A DNA stretch of 40,193 nucleotides from the NCBI GenBank assembly GCA_044869895.1, contig JBIOXZ010000193.1:1-40193 (forward strand), read 5' to 3'. The position numbers and the translations under genes are program-made. The DNA is from AC-69 sp044869895. GTDB taxonomy: Bacteria > Actinomycetota > UBA4738 > HRBIN12. The notes beneath the pieces are model-generated. The model had not been told where the DNA came from, did not search any database, and saw only the letters and a program-made list of their open reading frames with translations. Of the stretch, positions 10,198 through 17,092 are shown piece after piece; position 1 is the stretch's first letter; each line of letters starts with the position of its first letter.

Positions 10198-10777
10198 TGT
10201 CGTGGACGCTCTCGGGGAATACCGCCGCTCCCTCGGATCGTTCCCTCGAGGGCGCGAACCGACCCAGCATCGCCGCAACGACGAGCCACACCACGCCGCC
10301 GTACGCGATCAGGTCGCCCGGACTGGCCACCATCCGGATCGGGCGGATGGGCAACACATCGCCCAGGAACAGCAACCGATCGTCCGGCCCGGCCAGGTGG
10401 TGCTTGGCCCCGCCGTCATGGAGCAGCACGGCCAGGGTCTCGCCCTGGCCCGAGGCCACCAGGGCATCGCGGGTTACCGGCATACCCTGGTTCAGTCCGA
10501 TGACCGTGAAGTTCATCGCGATGCCGATCAGGATCAGCCAGGATCCCGGCACCCTCGCCGCGACGTTGGCCAGGGTGAAGGCGATCAGCAGCACGAACGA
10601 GAGGTAGAGCAATCCGAGTGAGAGGGCGCGCCCGGGGACGGGGATCACCTGGAGCGCGAGTCCCACGATGGCGAGGGGTTGCCACCTGACCCGCAGCGAT
10701 GCGACCGATGAGAGCCGTCCCCCGAGCAGGTAGCCGATGGCGACCGCGAGAGCGAGCGACGCTGCGATCAGGCGCAT
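10190..10777 (-). CDS. DUF5317 family membrane protein
   Basis: 195 aa with about five hydrophobic segments. I recognise the DUF5317 pattern: an NxGMPV-like segment (NQGMPVTRDAL), then KHHLAGPDDRLLFLGDVLP, then a C-terminal helix (GDLIAYGGVVWLVVAAML). Function is unknown. ATG at 10777 (MRLIAASLAL) begins directly at the first TM helix; the residues upstream in frame are not membrane-like and overlap a hairpin. It overlaps the GGDEF-EAL gene by a few bases, so the two are probably co-expressed, which suggests a role in cyclic di-GMP signalling at the membrane. That link is inference. Confidence 0.8.
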   Translation of the reverse strand: MRLIAASLALAVAIGYLLGGRLSSVASLRVRWQPLAIVGLALQVIPVPGRALSLGLLYLSFVLLIAFTLANVAARVPGSWLILIGIAMNFTVIGLNQGMPVTRDALVASGQGETLAVLLHDGGAKHHLAGPDDRLLFLGDVLPIRPIRMVASPGDLIAYGGVVWLVVAAMLGRFAPSRERSEGAAVFPESVHDIG

Positions 10778-10861
10778 GGCCGCTCGTTGGAATCGAGCAT
10801 CAGGGCCACCGGCGTCTCCCCTCGTTTCGCGGATCGTTCGTCGGAGGCCGTCGAGTGGATC

Positions 10862-10899
10862 GCCCCCGGCACCTCCCGCGAAAGGGATGTGCCGGGGGC
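10862..10899 (-). terminator. Strong hairpin after the microprotein genes
   Basis: Arms 10862-10877 and 10884-10899 form a 16-bp stem with one mismatch around a GCGAAA loop. It starts 18 bp after the stop of the second microprotein on the minus strand. No U-tract follows on either strand, so it may be a U-less terminator, an attenuator that separates microprotein expression from DUF5317, or a 3' stabiliser. Confidence 0.55.
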
Positions 10900-10917
10900 A
10901 CCTGTCCAGATGTCCCG

Positions 10918-10998
10918 TCAGACCTTCCAGCCGGCCCCGACCGCGAGAGCGAGGGCGACGAGCCAACCGAAGGCGTACAGGATCCGGCGCACGCGCAC
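10918..10998 (-). CDS. 26-aa membrane microprotein 2 (C-terminal WKV)
   Basis: Short gene starting at GTG 10998 and ending at TGA 10918. An excellent ribosome binding site (AAAGGAGG) lies 6 bp before the GTG. The product has a basic head (VRVRR), one hydrophobic helix of about 17 residues, and ends GAGWKV. An ATG at 11016 in the same frame would place the ribosome binding site inside the gene, so GTG is preferred. It lies 26 bp after microprotein 1 and shares with it a basic start, an RIL motif, and the GA-x-WKV terminus. I know of no named family. Confidence 0.62.
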   Translation of the reverse strand: MRVRRILYAFGWLVALALAVGAGWKV

Positions 10999-11024
10999 GG
11001 TGATCCTCCTTTCCATGACCGGCT

Positions 11025-11111
11025 CTACACCTTCCACTTCGCGCCCGCAGCCATCAGCAGTGAGGCCAACGTGGCACCGGAGAGCAGGATGCGACTGATC
11101 TTCGCCCGCAT
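11025..11111 (-). CDS. 28-aa membrane microprotein 1 (C-terminal WKV)
   Basis: ATG at 11111 follows GGAGGTGGTTCG, a good ribosome binding site. The 28 residues are a basic head (MRAKISR), one hydrophobic helix (ILLSGATLASLLMAA), and the end GAKWKV. This closely parallels microprotein 2, so the pair looks like a tandem duplication that kept both translation signals. Neither has the size or residues of a bacteriocin with a leader. Possible roles are a membrane signal peptide, a regulator of the neighbouring DUF5317 or GGDEF-EAL protein, or a type I toxin-like peptide. None is shown by the sequence. Confidence 0.62.
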   Translation of the reverse strand: MRAKISRILLSGATLASLLMAAGAKWKV

Positions 11112-11248
11112 CGAACCACCTCCGAGCTGGAGTCTTTCCCATCGGACGGGTGGGGTACATCGGCCGGGGGGATGGAATGTCGGTCGGCTGGGGTGACGCC
11201 TATCCGTCCCCCGGAGCCTGCACCCGCGTAGGTCGAAAGGTGTAAACC
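11112..11248 (-). other. 137-bp leader between pth and the microproteins
   Basis: No gene. On the minus strand it starts with a GTTTACACC segment just after the pth stop, then a GC-rich stretch with several G and C runs, and ends in the microprotein 1 ribosome binding site. It probably carries the promoter of the microprotein pair. I could not match it to a known riboswitch class. Confidence 0.3.
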
Positions 11249-11836
11249 CTAGTCATTCGACGTCGGTCCCGAGCGGTTGAATCGGTCCTGCGTGGGGGAC
11301 AGGCCGTGCCTGGCCAGCGACAGCGCGGCATCGGCCGCCTGGTCCACCAGGACCACCACCACCTCTTGCTCCTTCCTCGAGAAGGGGCGGAGGACGAAGT
11401 CGAGGGGGTCCTGCCGCCCGGGGGGCCGTCCGATCCCCAGGCGCAACCGGTAGAAGTCGGGTGTCCGAAGGCCGGCGACCAGCGAGTCCAGGCCGTGGTG
11501 TCCGGCCGTGGAGCCCCCGAGCTTCACCCGCAGCGCCCCGAAGGCGAGGTCGAGGTCGTCGTGGGCCGCGATCACGTGGTCCGGTCGGATGTCGTGCTTC
11601 CTGGCCACCGAGGCGTACGCCGGCCCCGACTCGTTCATGAACGTTCGGGACTTCACCAGGAGCATGCGCTCGCCGTCGGCGGTGATCTCGGCGACGTCGG
11701 CGGGCACGAACCGGGCCTTTCGGAAGCGCTCCCCCGCACGGTTCGCCAGCTCGTCGACCACCATGGCACCGACGTTGTGCCGGGTCCCGGCGTAGCGCTC
11801 ACCCGGATTGCCCAGGCCGGCGACGAGCCAGGTCAT
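11249..11836 (-). CDS. pth: Peptidyl-tRNA hydrolase
   Basis: 195 aa enzyme that releases peptides from peptidyl-tRNA dropped by ribosomes. The N-terminus has the signature GLGNPGERYAGTRHNVG, which includes the catalytic His and the Asn of the active site. Further conserved parts are TFMNESG, AHDDLDL and GGSTAGHHGLDS. The ATG at 11836 gives the normal family N-terminus. It follows rplY by 39 bp; the prs-rplY-pth order is standard in Actinobacteria. Confidence 0.97.
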   Translation of the reverse strand: MTWLVAGLGNPGERYAGTRHNVGAMVVDELANRAGERFRKARFVPADVAEITADGERMLLVKSRTFMNESGPAYASVARKHDIRPDHVIAAHDDLDLAFGALRVKLGGSTAGHHGLDSLVAGLRTPDFYRLRLGIGRPPGRQDPLDFVLRPFSRKEQEVVVVLVDQAADAALSLARHGLSPTQDRFNRSGPTSND

Positions 11837-11875
11837 TGGGTGCAGATCGGGGCCGGATCGCTCGGCATGGCCGAG

Positions 11876-12541
11876 CTAGCCCTCGCCACCCTCCTCGGTG
11901 GGAGCCTCCTCGGCCGGAGCGGCCTCGCCCTCCCCTGCGGCGGCTTCCTCGCCCTCCTCCGCCACTGCCTCGACCTCCTCGACCACGCGGACCTGCGGGA
12001 TCACCACGGAGACCACGCTCTCCTCGAGCGGGGTGAGGACGCTGACTCCTCGGGGCGGGACGAGGTCGGCGACTCGAAGGGAATCGCCCACCTGAAGCTT
12101 CGATACGTCGGCGTTGATCCCATCCGGCACGTCGCCCGGCAGGCATTCCACCTGCAACTCCCAGAGGTGATGCTCGATGACGCCGCCGGCCTTCACCCCG
12201 GGCGATTCGCCGACGACGTGGACCGGCACCGAGACCGTCACCGTCTCGTCGCGGCGGACGGCCAGGAAGTCGACGTGCAGGTACCGACCCCTGACGTGGT
12301 CGCGCTGGATCTCACGGGGAAGCGATAGGTGCTCGATACCGTCGACCTGGAGGTCGACCAACACGTTGGTGCCGGCACTGCCGTGGAGGATGTGGAACAG
12401 ATCCTTGGCGTCCACCGACACGGCCATCGGCCCCACGCCGTGCCCGTACAGGACGGCCGGCACACGCCCCGCCGCGCGGAGCTTTCGCGCCGCCCCCTTG
12501 CCGCTCTCGTCTCGCTTCTCCGCCTTGAGCTTCAATTCCAT
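11876..12541 (-). CDS. rplY: 50S ribosomal protein L25/general stress protein Ctc
   Basis: 221 aa. The N-terminal ~90 residues are the 5S rRNA-binding L25 domain (KLRAAGRVPAVLYGHG, RDHVRGRYLHVDFLAV). The TL5/Ctc beta domain follows (VPVHVVGESPGVKAGG, LPGDVPDGINADVSKLQVGD). The last ~35 residues are an acidic Glu/Ala-rich tail, usual for the long Ctc form. The ATG at 12541 is preceded by GAGGAG about 12 bp away. A TACGAT box 54 bp upstream suggests its own promoter after prs. Confidence 0.97.
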   Translation of the reverse strand: MELKLKAEKRDESGKGAARKLRAAGRVPAVLYGHGVGPMAVSVDAKDLFHILHGSAGTNVLVDLQVDGIEHLSLPREIQRDHVRGRYLHVDFLAVRRDETVTVSVPVHVVGESPGVKAGGVIEHHLWELQVECLPGDVPDGINADVSKLQVGDSLRVADLVPPRGVSVLTPLEESVVSVVIPQVRVVEEVEAVAEEGEEAAAGEGEAAPAEEAPTEEGGEG

Positions 12542-12595
12542 GGGTCCTGTCGTCTCCTCGCCGGTCCGGCGCTTCGAGCCTCCCTCGGCCGCGAA

Positions 12596-12601
12596 ATCGT
12601 A
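12596..12601 (-). promoter_or_regulatory. Possible -10 box (TACGAT) of rplY
   Basis: TACGAT sits 54 bp before the rplY ATG in the 96-bp gap after prs. A start site about 7 nt further on would leave a leader with the GAGGAG ribosome binding site. The -35 is weak. Confidence 0.35.
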
Positions 12602-12637
12602 CCAATGGCTCGATCACATCGACCCTCGGCGCTGGCC

Positions 12638-13618
12638 TCAGAGCTGGTTCTCGCCCCTGAAGATCTCCGACACCGAGGTGTCCTCGAACACCGCCCGCAG
12701 CGCGCTGGCGATGAGCGGAGCGATCGAAAGCACCCGCAGTTTGGCGAACTGCTTCTCCTCGGGGATCGGCACGGTATTCGTGAGCACCACGCCACTGATG
12801 GGAGCCTCCTCCAGCAACTGCACCGCCTTGCCCGATAGGACCCCGTGTGTAGCAGCGGCGTAGATGGGGCCGGCGCCCTGTTGGGCCAGGGCCTCGGCGC
12901 CCTTGGCCACCGTCCCTCCGGTATCGATCATGTCGTCAACCAAGATGCAGGGTCGTCCGTCGACCTCACCGACGACTGCCATCTCCTCGATCTTGTGAGC
13001 CTCCCGCCGGGACCGCCGCTTGTACAGGAACGCCAGGTCCGCATGGAGGTGCTCCCTGAGCCGTTCCGCCGTTCGGATCCGGCCGGCGTCGGGAGCCACG
13101 ACCACCACGTCCTCGTCGTGCAGCCCGAGCTCGCCGGAGAGGAAGTCGGAGAGGATGGGGAGCGCCGTCAGGTGGTCGAACGGGAAGTCGAAGTACCCCT
13201 GCGTCTGGCCGCTGTGGAGGTCCACCGAGACCACCCGCTGGGCACCGGCGACCGTGACGAGGTCGGCCACGAGCTTCGCCGAGATCGGCTCCCGAGCCAA
13301 CCCCTTCTTGTCCTGGCGCGAGTAGCCGTAATACGGGATCACGGCGGTGGTCCGTTTCGCCGACGCCCGCTTCATGGCGTCGAGCATGACCAGCTGCTCC
13401 ATGATCGACTCGTTCACGGGCTCGGCGTGAGTCTGGATCACGAACACGTCGGTCCCCCGAACGCTCTCCTCGGACCGGAAGTAGATCTCGCCGGAGGCGA
13501 ACCGGGAGATCTTGCACGGAGAGAGCTGGATGCCGAGATGGCCGGCGATCTCCGCGGCCAGAGCGGGGTGGGTGGTCCCCGAGAACAACATCATCTTCTT
13601 CTTGGTGACGATCTCCAC
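12638..13618 (-). CDS. prs: Ribose-phosphate pyrophosphokinase
   Basis: 326 aa cytoplasmic enzyme that makes PRPP from ribose 5-phosphate and ATP for nucleotide, His and Trp synthesis. Visible motifs are the flexible-loop region (YYGYSRQDKK), the metal-binding DLHSGQTQGYF, VVAPDAG and the PRPP-binding loop ILVDDMIDTGGT. The GTG at 13618 is used because a GGGGGAG ribosome binding site precedes it and the N-terminus (MEIVTKKKMMLFSG) fits. It lies 9 bp after glmU, so the two are almost certainly one operon. Confidence 0.97.
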   Translation of the reverse strand: MEIVTKKKMMLFSGTTHPALAAEIAGHLGIQLSPCKISRFASGEIYFRSEESVRGTDVFVIQTHAEPVNESIMEQLVMLDAMKRASAKRTTAVIPYYGYSRQDKKGLAREPISAKLVADLVTVAGAQRVVSVDLHSGQTQGYFDFPFDHLTALPILSDFLSGELGLHDEDVVVVAPDAGRIRTAERLREHLHADLAFLYKRRSRREAHKIEEMAVVGEVDGRPCILVDDMIDTGGTVAKGAEALAQQGAGPIYAAATHGVLSGKAVQLLEEAPISGVVLTNTVPIPEEKQFAKLRVLSIAPLIASALRAVFEDTSVSEIFRGENQL

Positions 13619-13627
13619 GGCTCCCCC

Positions 13628-15088
13628 TTACCGCTTCCCCTTCGCCTTCGATCCCGCACTCCCGCCGGACCCGGCCTTCCCCCTGGCCGCTGCGTCGGCG
13701 TCCTTCCGTTTGCGGTAGCCCTTCACCACGCGCTGCTCGGAGCGCTCGACGGCGAGTGAGCCGCTGGGAACGTCCTTGGTGATCGTCGATCCCGCTCCCG
13801 TGACCGCGCCCTTCCCCACTCTGACCGGCGCCACCAGCATGGTATCCGACCCGATGCGCACGTCGTCGTCGATGACGGTCCGATGCTTGCGGTATCCGTC
13901 GTAGTTGACGGTCACGGTCCCCGCACCGATGTTCGTGCCCTTGCCGATCCTGGCGTCGCCCACGTACGACAGGTGTGGGACCTTCGATCCCGTGCCCACC
14001 TCCGATGCCTTGATCTCGACGAAGCTGCCGGCCTTGGCTCCCTCCTTCAGCACGGTCCCCGGACGGACGTGAGCGTAGGGGCCGACGATGGCCCGCCGGC
14101 CGATCCTCGACCCCCGCACCACGGAGAACTGAACGGCGGCCCCGTCATCGATACGCGAGTCGACGATCCGCGTGGCCGGCCCGATCTCGGCCCCCGTGCC
14201 GATCCGGCTCTCACCCTCGAGGAACGTCATGGGGTGCACGACCGTGTCCGGACCGATCCGGACATCCACGTCGATGAACGTCGTCTCGGGGTCGAGGATC
14301 GTGACCCCCTTCGCCATGTGCCGAGTGTTGATGCGTTCGCGCATGATCCGGTCCAGGGCGGCCATGGTCTCTCGAGAGTTCACCCCGGCCCAGCCCCCGA
14401 AGTCACCCTTCACCGCCGAGACGCGCTCGCCCTTGTCCATCAGGATCCCCAGCACATCCGGGAGGTAGTACTCGCGCTGGCGATTGTCCCTCCCTACGAG
14501 CGGGAAGGCCCGATACAGGTCATCCCTGCGAAACACGTAGACGAGCGTGGACATCTCGCGGACGGCACGCTGGACAGGCGTGAGGTCGGCCTCCTCCACG
14601 ATGCCGATCAGCCGGGCGCCATCGCGGATGACCCGCCCGTATCCCGCGGGGCTGTCGACCTCGGTCGTCAGGATCGAAGCGGCCGCTTTCGTTCGACGGT
14701 GCACACCCAGGAGCCGTCTGACGTGGCGTCCCTCGACCAATGGGTCGTCGCCCGCCATCACCAGGACCTCGGCCACCCGGCCAACGGCCGCCTCGGCCGA
14801 TCCCACCGCGTGGCCGGTCCCCAGCGGTTGGGCCTGGCGGACGAAGACCGGCTCGGGGTCGAGGCCCCAGGATCGCACGCTTTCCTCGACCCGCTCGGCT
14901 CCCTGCCCAACCACCACCACCAACCGAACCGGCCGGGCAGCCATCGCCGCGCGTGCGACGTGCCATAAGGCAGGCCGCCCTCGCACCGGCTGTAGGACCT
15001 TGGGGAGGTTGGACTTCAGTCGCTTGCCCCTGCCCGCGGCGAGCAGGACGGCGGCAAGGGAGGAAGCGTTCTTCTCGGGCACGGACAT
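13628..15088 (-). CDS. glmU: Bifunctional UDP-N-acetylglucosamine pyrophosphorylase/glucosamine-1-phosphate acetyltransferase
   Basis: 486 aa enzyme that makes UDP-GlcNAc for peptidoglycan. The N-terminal uridyltransferase has LAAGRGKRLKS and GDDPLVEG. The C-terminal half is a left-handed beta-helix with hexapeptide repeats (about 260-460), including the acetyltransferase segment IGAGTVTVNYDGYRKHRT with the catalytic His. A Lys/Gly-rich tail of about 25 residues ends it. ATG at 15088 follows GAAGG. The gene lies 73 bp downstream of tRNA-Gln and 9 bp before prs. Confidence 0.97.
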   Translation of the reverse strand: MSVPEKNASSLAAVLLAAGRGKRLKSNLPKVLQPVRGRPALWHVARAAMAARPVRLVVVVGQGAERVEESVRSWGLDPEPVFVRQAQPLGTGHAVGSAEAAVGRVAEVLVMAGDDPLVEGRHVRRLLGVHRRTKAAASILTTEVDSPAGYGRVIRDGARLIGIVEEADLTPVQRAVREMSTLVYVFRRDDLYRAFPLVGRDNRQREYYLPDVLGILMDKGERVSAVKGDFGGWAGVNSRETMAALDRIMRERINTRHMAKGVTILDPETTFIDVDVRIGPDTVVHPMTFLEGESRIGTGAEIGPATRIVDSRIDDGAAVQFSVVRGSRIGRRAIVGPYAHVRPGTVLKEGAKAGSFVEIKASEVGTGSKVPHLSYVGDARIGKGTNIGAGTVTVNYDGYRKHRTVIDDDVRIGSDTMLVAPVRVGKGAVTGAGSTITKDVPSGSLAVERSEQRVVKGYRKRKDADAAARGKAGSGGSAGSKAKGKR

Positions 15089-15161
15089 CCTTCGTCGTTC
15101 GAGGGCGAACCCTTTGTACCGGGGCCCGCACGCTCTGGCAAGGCCGCCCCTTCGGGGGAAG

Positions 15162-15232
15162 TTCCGGGGGGAGGAGTCGAACCTCCATCGAGGGCTCCAA
15201 AGGCCCGCGTCTTGCCGTTAGACCACCCCGGA
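15162..15232 (-). tRNA. trnQ: tRNA-Gln (anticodon TTG)
   Basis: A full cloverleaf can be drawn on the minus strand. The 7-bp acceptor TCCGGGG pairs with CCCCGGA. The D stem is GTCT/AGAC. The anticodon loop CTTTGGA gives TTG, reading CAA (Gln). The T arm is GGAGG-TTCGACT-CCTCC, and the discriminator is A. CCA is not encoded. tRNA-Gln next to glmU is a conserved actinobacterial arrangement. Confidence 0.93.
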
Positions 15233-15242
15233 CCGCATCCCG

Positions 15243-15248
15243 ATTATC
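15243..15248 (-). promoter_or_regulatory. -10 box (GATAAT) of tRNA-Gln
   Basis: GATAAT lies 10 bp before the mature 5' end of tRNA-Gln, in the short gap after ispE. A good -35 at normal spacing was not seen. Confidence 0.4.
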
Positions 15249-15290
15249 GCCGACCGAGCAAGGCGAAGCCGCCACCCGTTCAGACGACGC

Positions 15291-16151
15291 TCAGGGCGGG
15301 CCGGCGATCACCTGGGCGGAGGCCCACTGCTTGGCCAGCGAGCGCGCGTGGGCCTCGTCGCGGGCCAGCCCCACAACCGACGATCCGCTCCCACTCATCA
15401 CGGCACCCAGCGCTCCAGCTTGAAGCAGCGCGGCCTTGGCCTCGGCCAGATCGGGGTGCCGTGCGAACACCGGTCGCTCCAAGTCGTTGAACAGCAACGG
15501 CCCCAACGTTTCGGGGTCGCCTTTCGTCGCAGCCACGATGAGCGGAGCTGGGTCGGCCCCCGACGAAGCCCGGTCCTCGTCCCACCAGCGGTACGCGTCG
15601 GGCGAGCGGACGCCGAAGTCGAATGAGCGCAGGACCCACCACAGCCGGTCCACGGTGGCGGGATCGATCACGTCACCTCGCCCGTGCACCAGCACCGAGT
15701 CACCGGCAAGCATGGCCGGGACGTCGGACCCCACCCGTGCGGCGATGTCGGCGAGGGTTTCCATGTCCAGGCCGCATCCCCACAGCTCGTTCAACGCTCC
15801 GAGGGTGGCCGCGGCGTCGGAACTCCCTCCGCCGAGCCCGGCGGCCATGGGGATCCGCTTCTCGATCTCGACCTCCGCTCCACCCGCGTGCTCGCACTCC
15901 TCGGCCAGGGCGAGCGCGGCGACCAGGGCGAGGTTCAGTCCGCCACCCGGGATCGTGCGCGGGAGTTCGTCCACGCCCTTCATGGTCACGCGCAGCTCGT
16001 CGGCGGGCCTGGCCGTGATCCGGTCCGCCAACGAGACGGGCACCACGAGGCTCTCGATGTCGTGGTAGCCATCCGCTCGAGCTCGAAGGACGCGGAGGAA
16101 CACGTTGATCTTCGCGTTGGCCTCGCGCCGGACGGAGGACCGCCGGGTCAT
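15291..16151 (-). CDS. ispE: 4-diphosphocytidyl-2-C-methyl-D-erythritol kinase
   Basis: 286 aa GHMP kinase of the non-mevalonate (MEP) isoprenoid pathway; it phosphorylates CDP-methylerythritol. The N-terminus ANAKINVFLRVLRARADGYH is typical. The ATP loop PMAAGLGGGSSDAAA and the C-terminal SGSGSS motif are intact. The frame is open upstream through rsmA, but the ATG at 16151 gives a normal length and overlaps the rsmA TGA as ATGA, so the two are likely co-translated. Confidence 0.97.
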   Translation of the reverse strand: MTRRSSVRREANAKINVFLRVLRARADGYHDIESLVVPVSLADRITARPADELRVTMKGVDELPRTIPGGGLNLALVAALALAEECEHAGGAEVEIEKRIPMAAGLGGGSSDAAATLGALNELWGCGLDMETLADIAARVGSDVPAMLAGDSVLVHGRGDVIDPATVDRLWWVLRSFDFGVRSPDAYRWWDEDRASSGADPAPLIVAATKGDPETLGPLLFNDLERPVFARHPDLAEAKAALLQAGALGAVMSGSGSSVVGLARDEAHARSLAKQWASAQVIAGPP

Positions 16152-17092
16152 CGCAGGACTCCGTCCCGCTGCAGGACTTCCGCGATCCGGGCGAACTCCG
16201 CGAGGCCCAGCCGTTCGGCCCGGATGCCGGGCTCCACGCCACTTTGGGAAAGGACCCGCGCCGCCGATGGTGCGTCGAGGCCCAGGCGCTTGAGGGCGTT
16301 GTCCATCGTCTTCCGCCGCTCCGCGAACCCCTCGTCGATCACCCGGAACAGCGCGGCCCGGTCGGCCTCGACCGGCGCGCGGCGGGGGGTGAGTCGCACC
16401 GTGACCGACTCGACCTTGGGCCGTGGCCAGAAGACGTCGGCAGGGATCCGCCGAACGAGCTCGGCGCGCGCCCGATACGCCACCCGGACGCTGACGGCGC
16501 CGTAGGCATCCTCTCCCGGTTGCGCCGTCAGGCGTTCGCCCACCTCGCGCTGGACCGTCACCAGGTACTCGGTGATCCGCGGCCCGCGGTCCAGCATTGC
16601 CAGCAGCAGTGGTACCGCGACGTTGTACGGAAGGTTCGACACCATCGTCCACTCGCCGGCAGGGAGCTCGGCGTCCCAGTCCATCTTCAATGCATCGCGT
16701 ACCTCCAGTCGAACCAGGGGGTAGGGCGCCAGCACCTCCCGTAAGGCCGGAACGAGCGCGCGGTCGCGCTCAACAGCCAGCACGTGGGCCCCCGTCCCCG
16801 CAAGGACCACGGTGAGCGAGCCGAGGCCCGGACCGACTTCCACCACCCGATCGCCCCGCCCGATCCCGGCGTCGGCCACGATGGCCCGGGCGAGATTGGG
16901 GTCGGCCAGGAAGCTCTGCCCCAGGGCCTTGGAGGGATGGATCCCATGGCGGGCGGCGAGGTCCTTCAGGGTCGTGCGACCAAGCCCGGAGCTACCAGGT
17001 GAGGCGGACGTCCATGACCCCTTGACTGAGCGGCGCGAGGGCCGCGAAGGCCTCGTCGGAGAGGTCGATGATCCGTCCGCCGAAGGGTCCAC
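16148..17092 (-). CDS. rsmA: 16S rRNA (adenine1518-N6/adenine1519-N6)-dimethyltransferase
   Basis: KsgA-family enzyme that dimethylates two adenines near the 3' end of 16S rRNA. Visible are the SAM-binding loop VVEVGPGLGS, the catalytic NLPYN motif and the C-terminal small domain. Conserved sequence begins around TTLKDLAARHGIHPSKALGQ. In frame there is no ATG, GTG or TTG between GTG 17092 and that point. I give GTG 17092, which overlaps the upstream wall-protein gene by 101 bp, but the first ~35 residues are not family-like, so a non-canonical start near 16960-16990 is equally possible. The 3' end couples to ispE. Confidence 0.93.
   Translation of the reverse strand: MDPSADGSSTSPTRPSRPSRRSVKGSWTSASPGSSGLGRTTLKDLAARHGIHPSKALGQSFLADPNLARAIVADAGIGRGDRVVEVGPGLGSLTVVLAGTGAHVLAVERDRALVPALREVLAPYPLVRLEVRDALKMDWDAELPAGEWTMVSNLPYNVAVPLLLAMLDRGPRITEYLVTVQREVGERLTAQPGEDAYGAVSVRVAYRARAELVRRIPADVFWPRPKVESVTVRLTPRRAPVEADRAALFRVIDEGFAERRKTMDNALKRLGLDAPSAARVLSQSGVEPGIRAERLGLAEFARIAEVLQRDGVLR

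Noticed and set aside
11112..11248. Cyclic di-GMP riboswitch upstream of the microproteins
   Set aside because: Tempting given the neighbours, but the conserved core of class I or II could not be drawn by eye.
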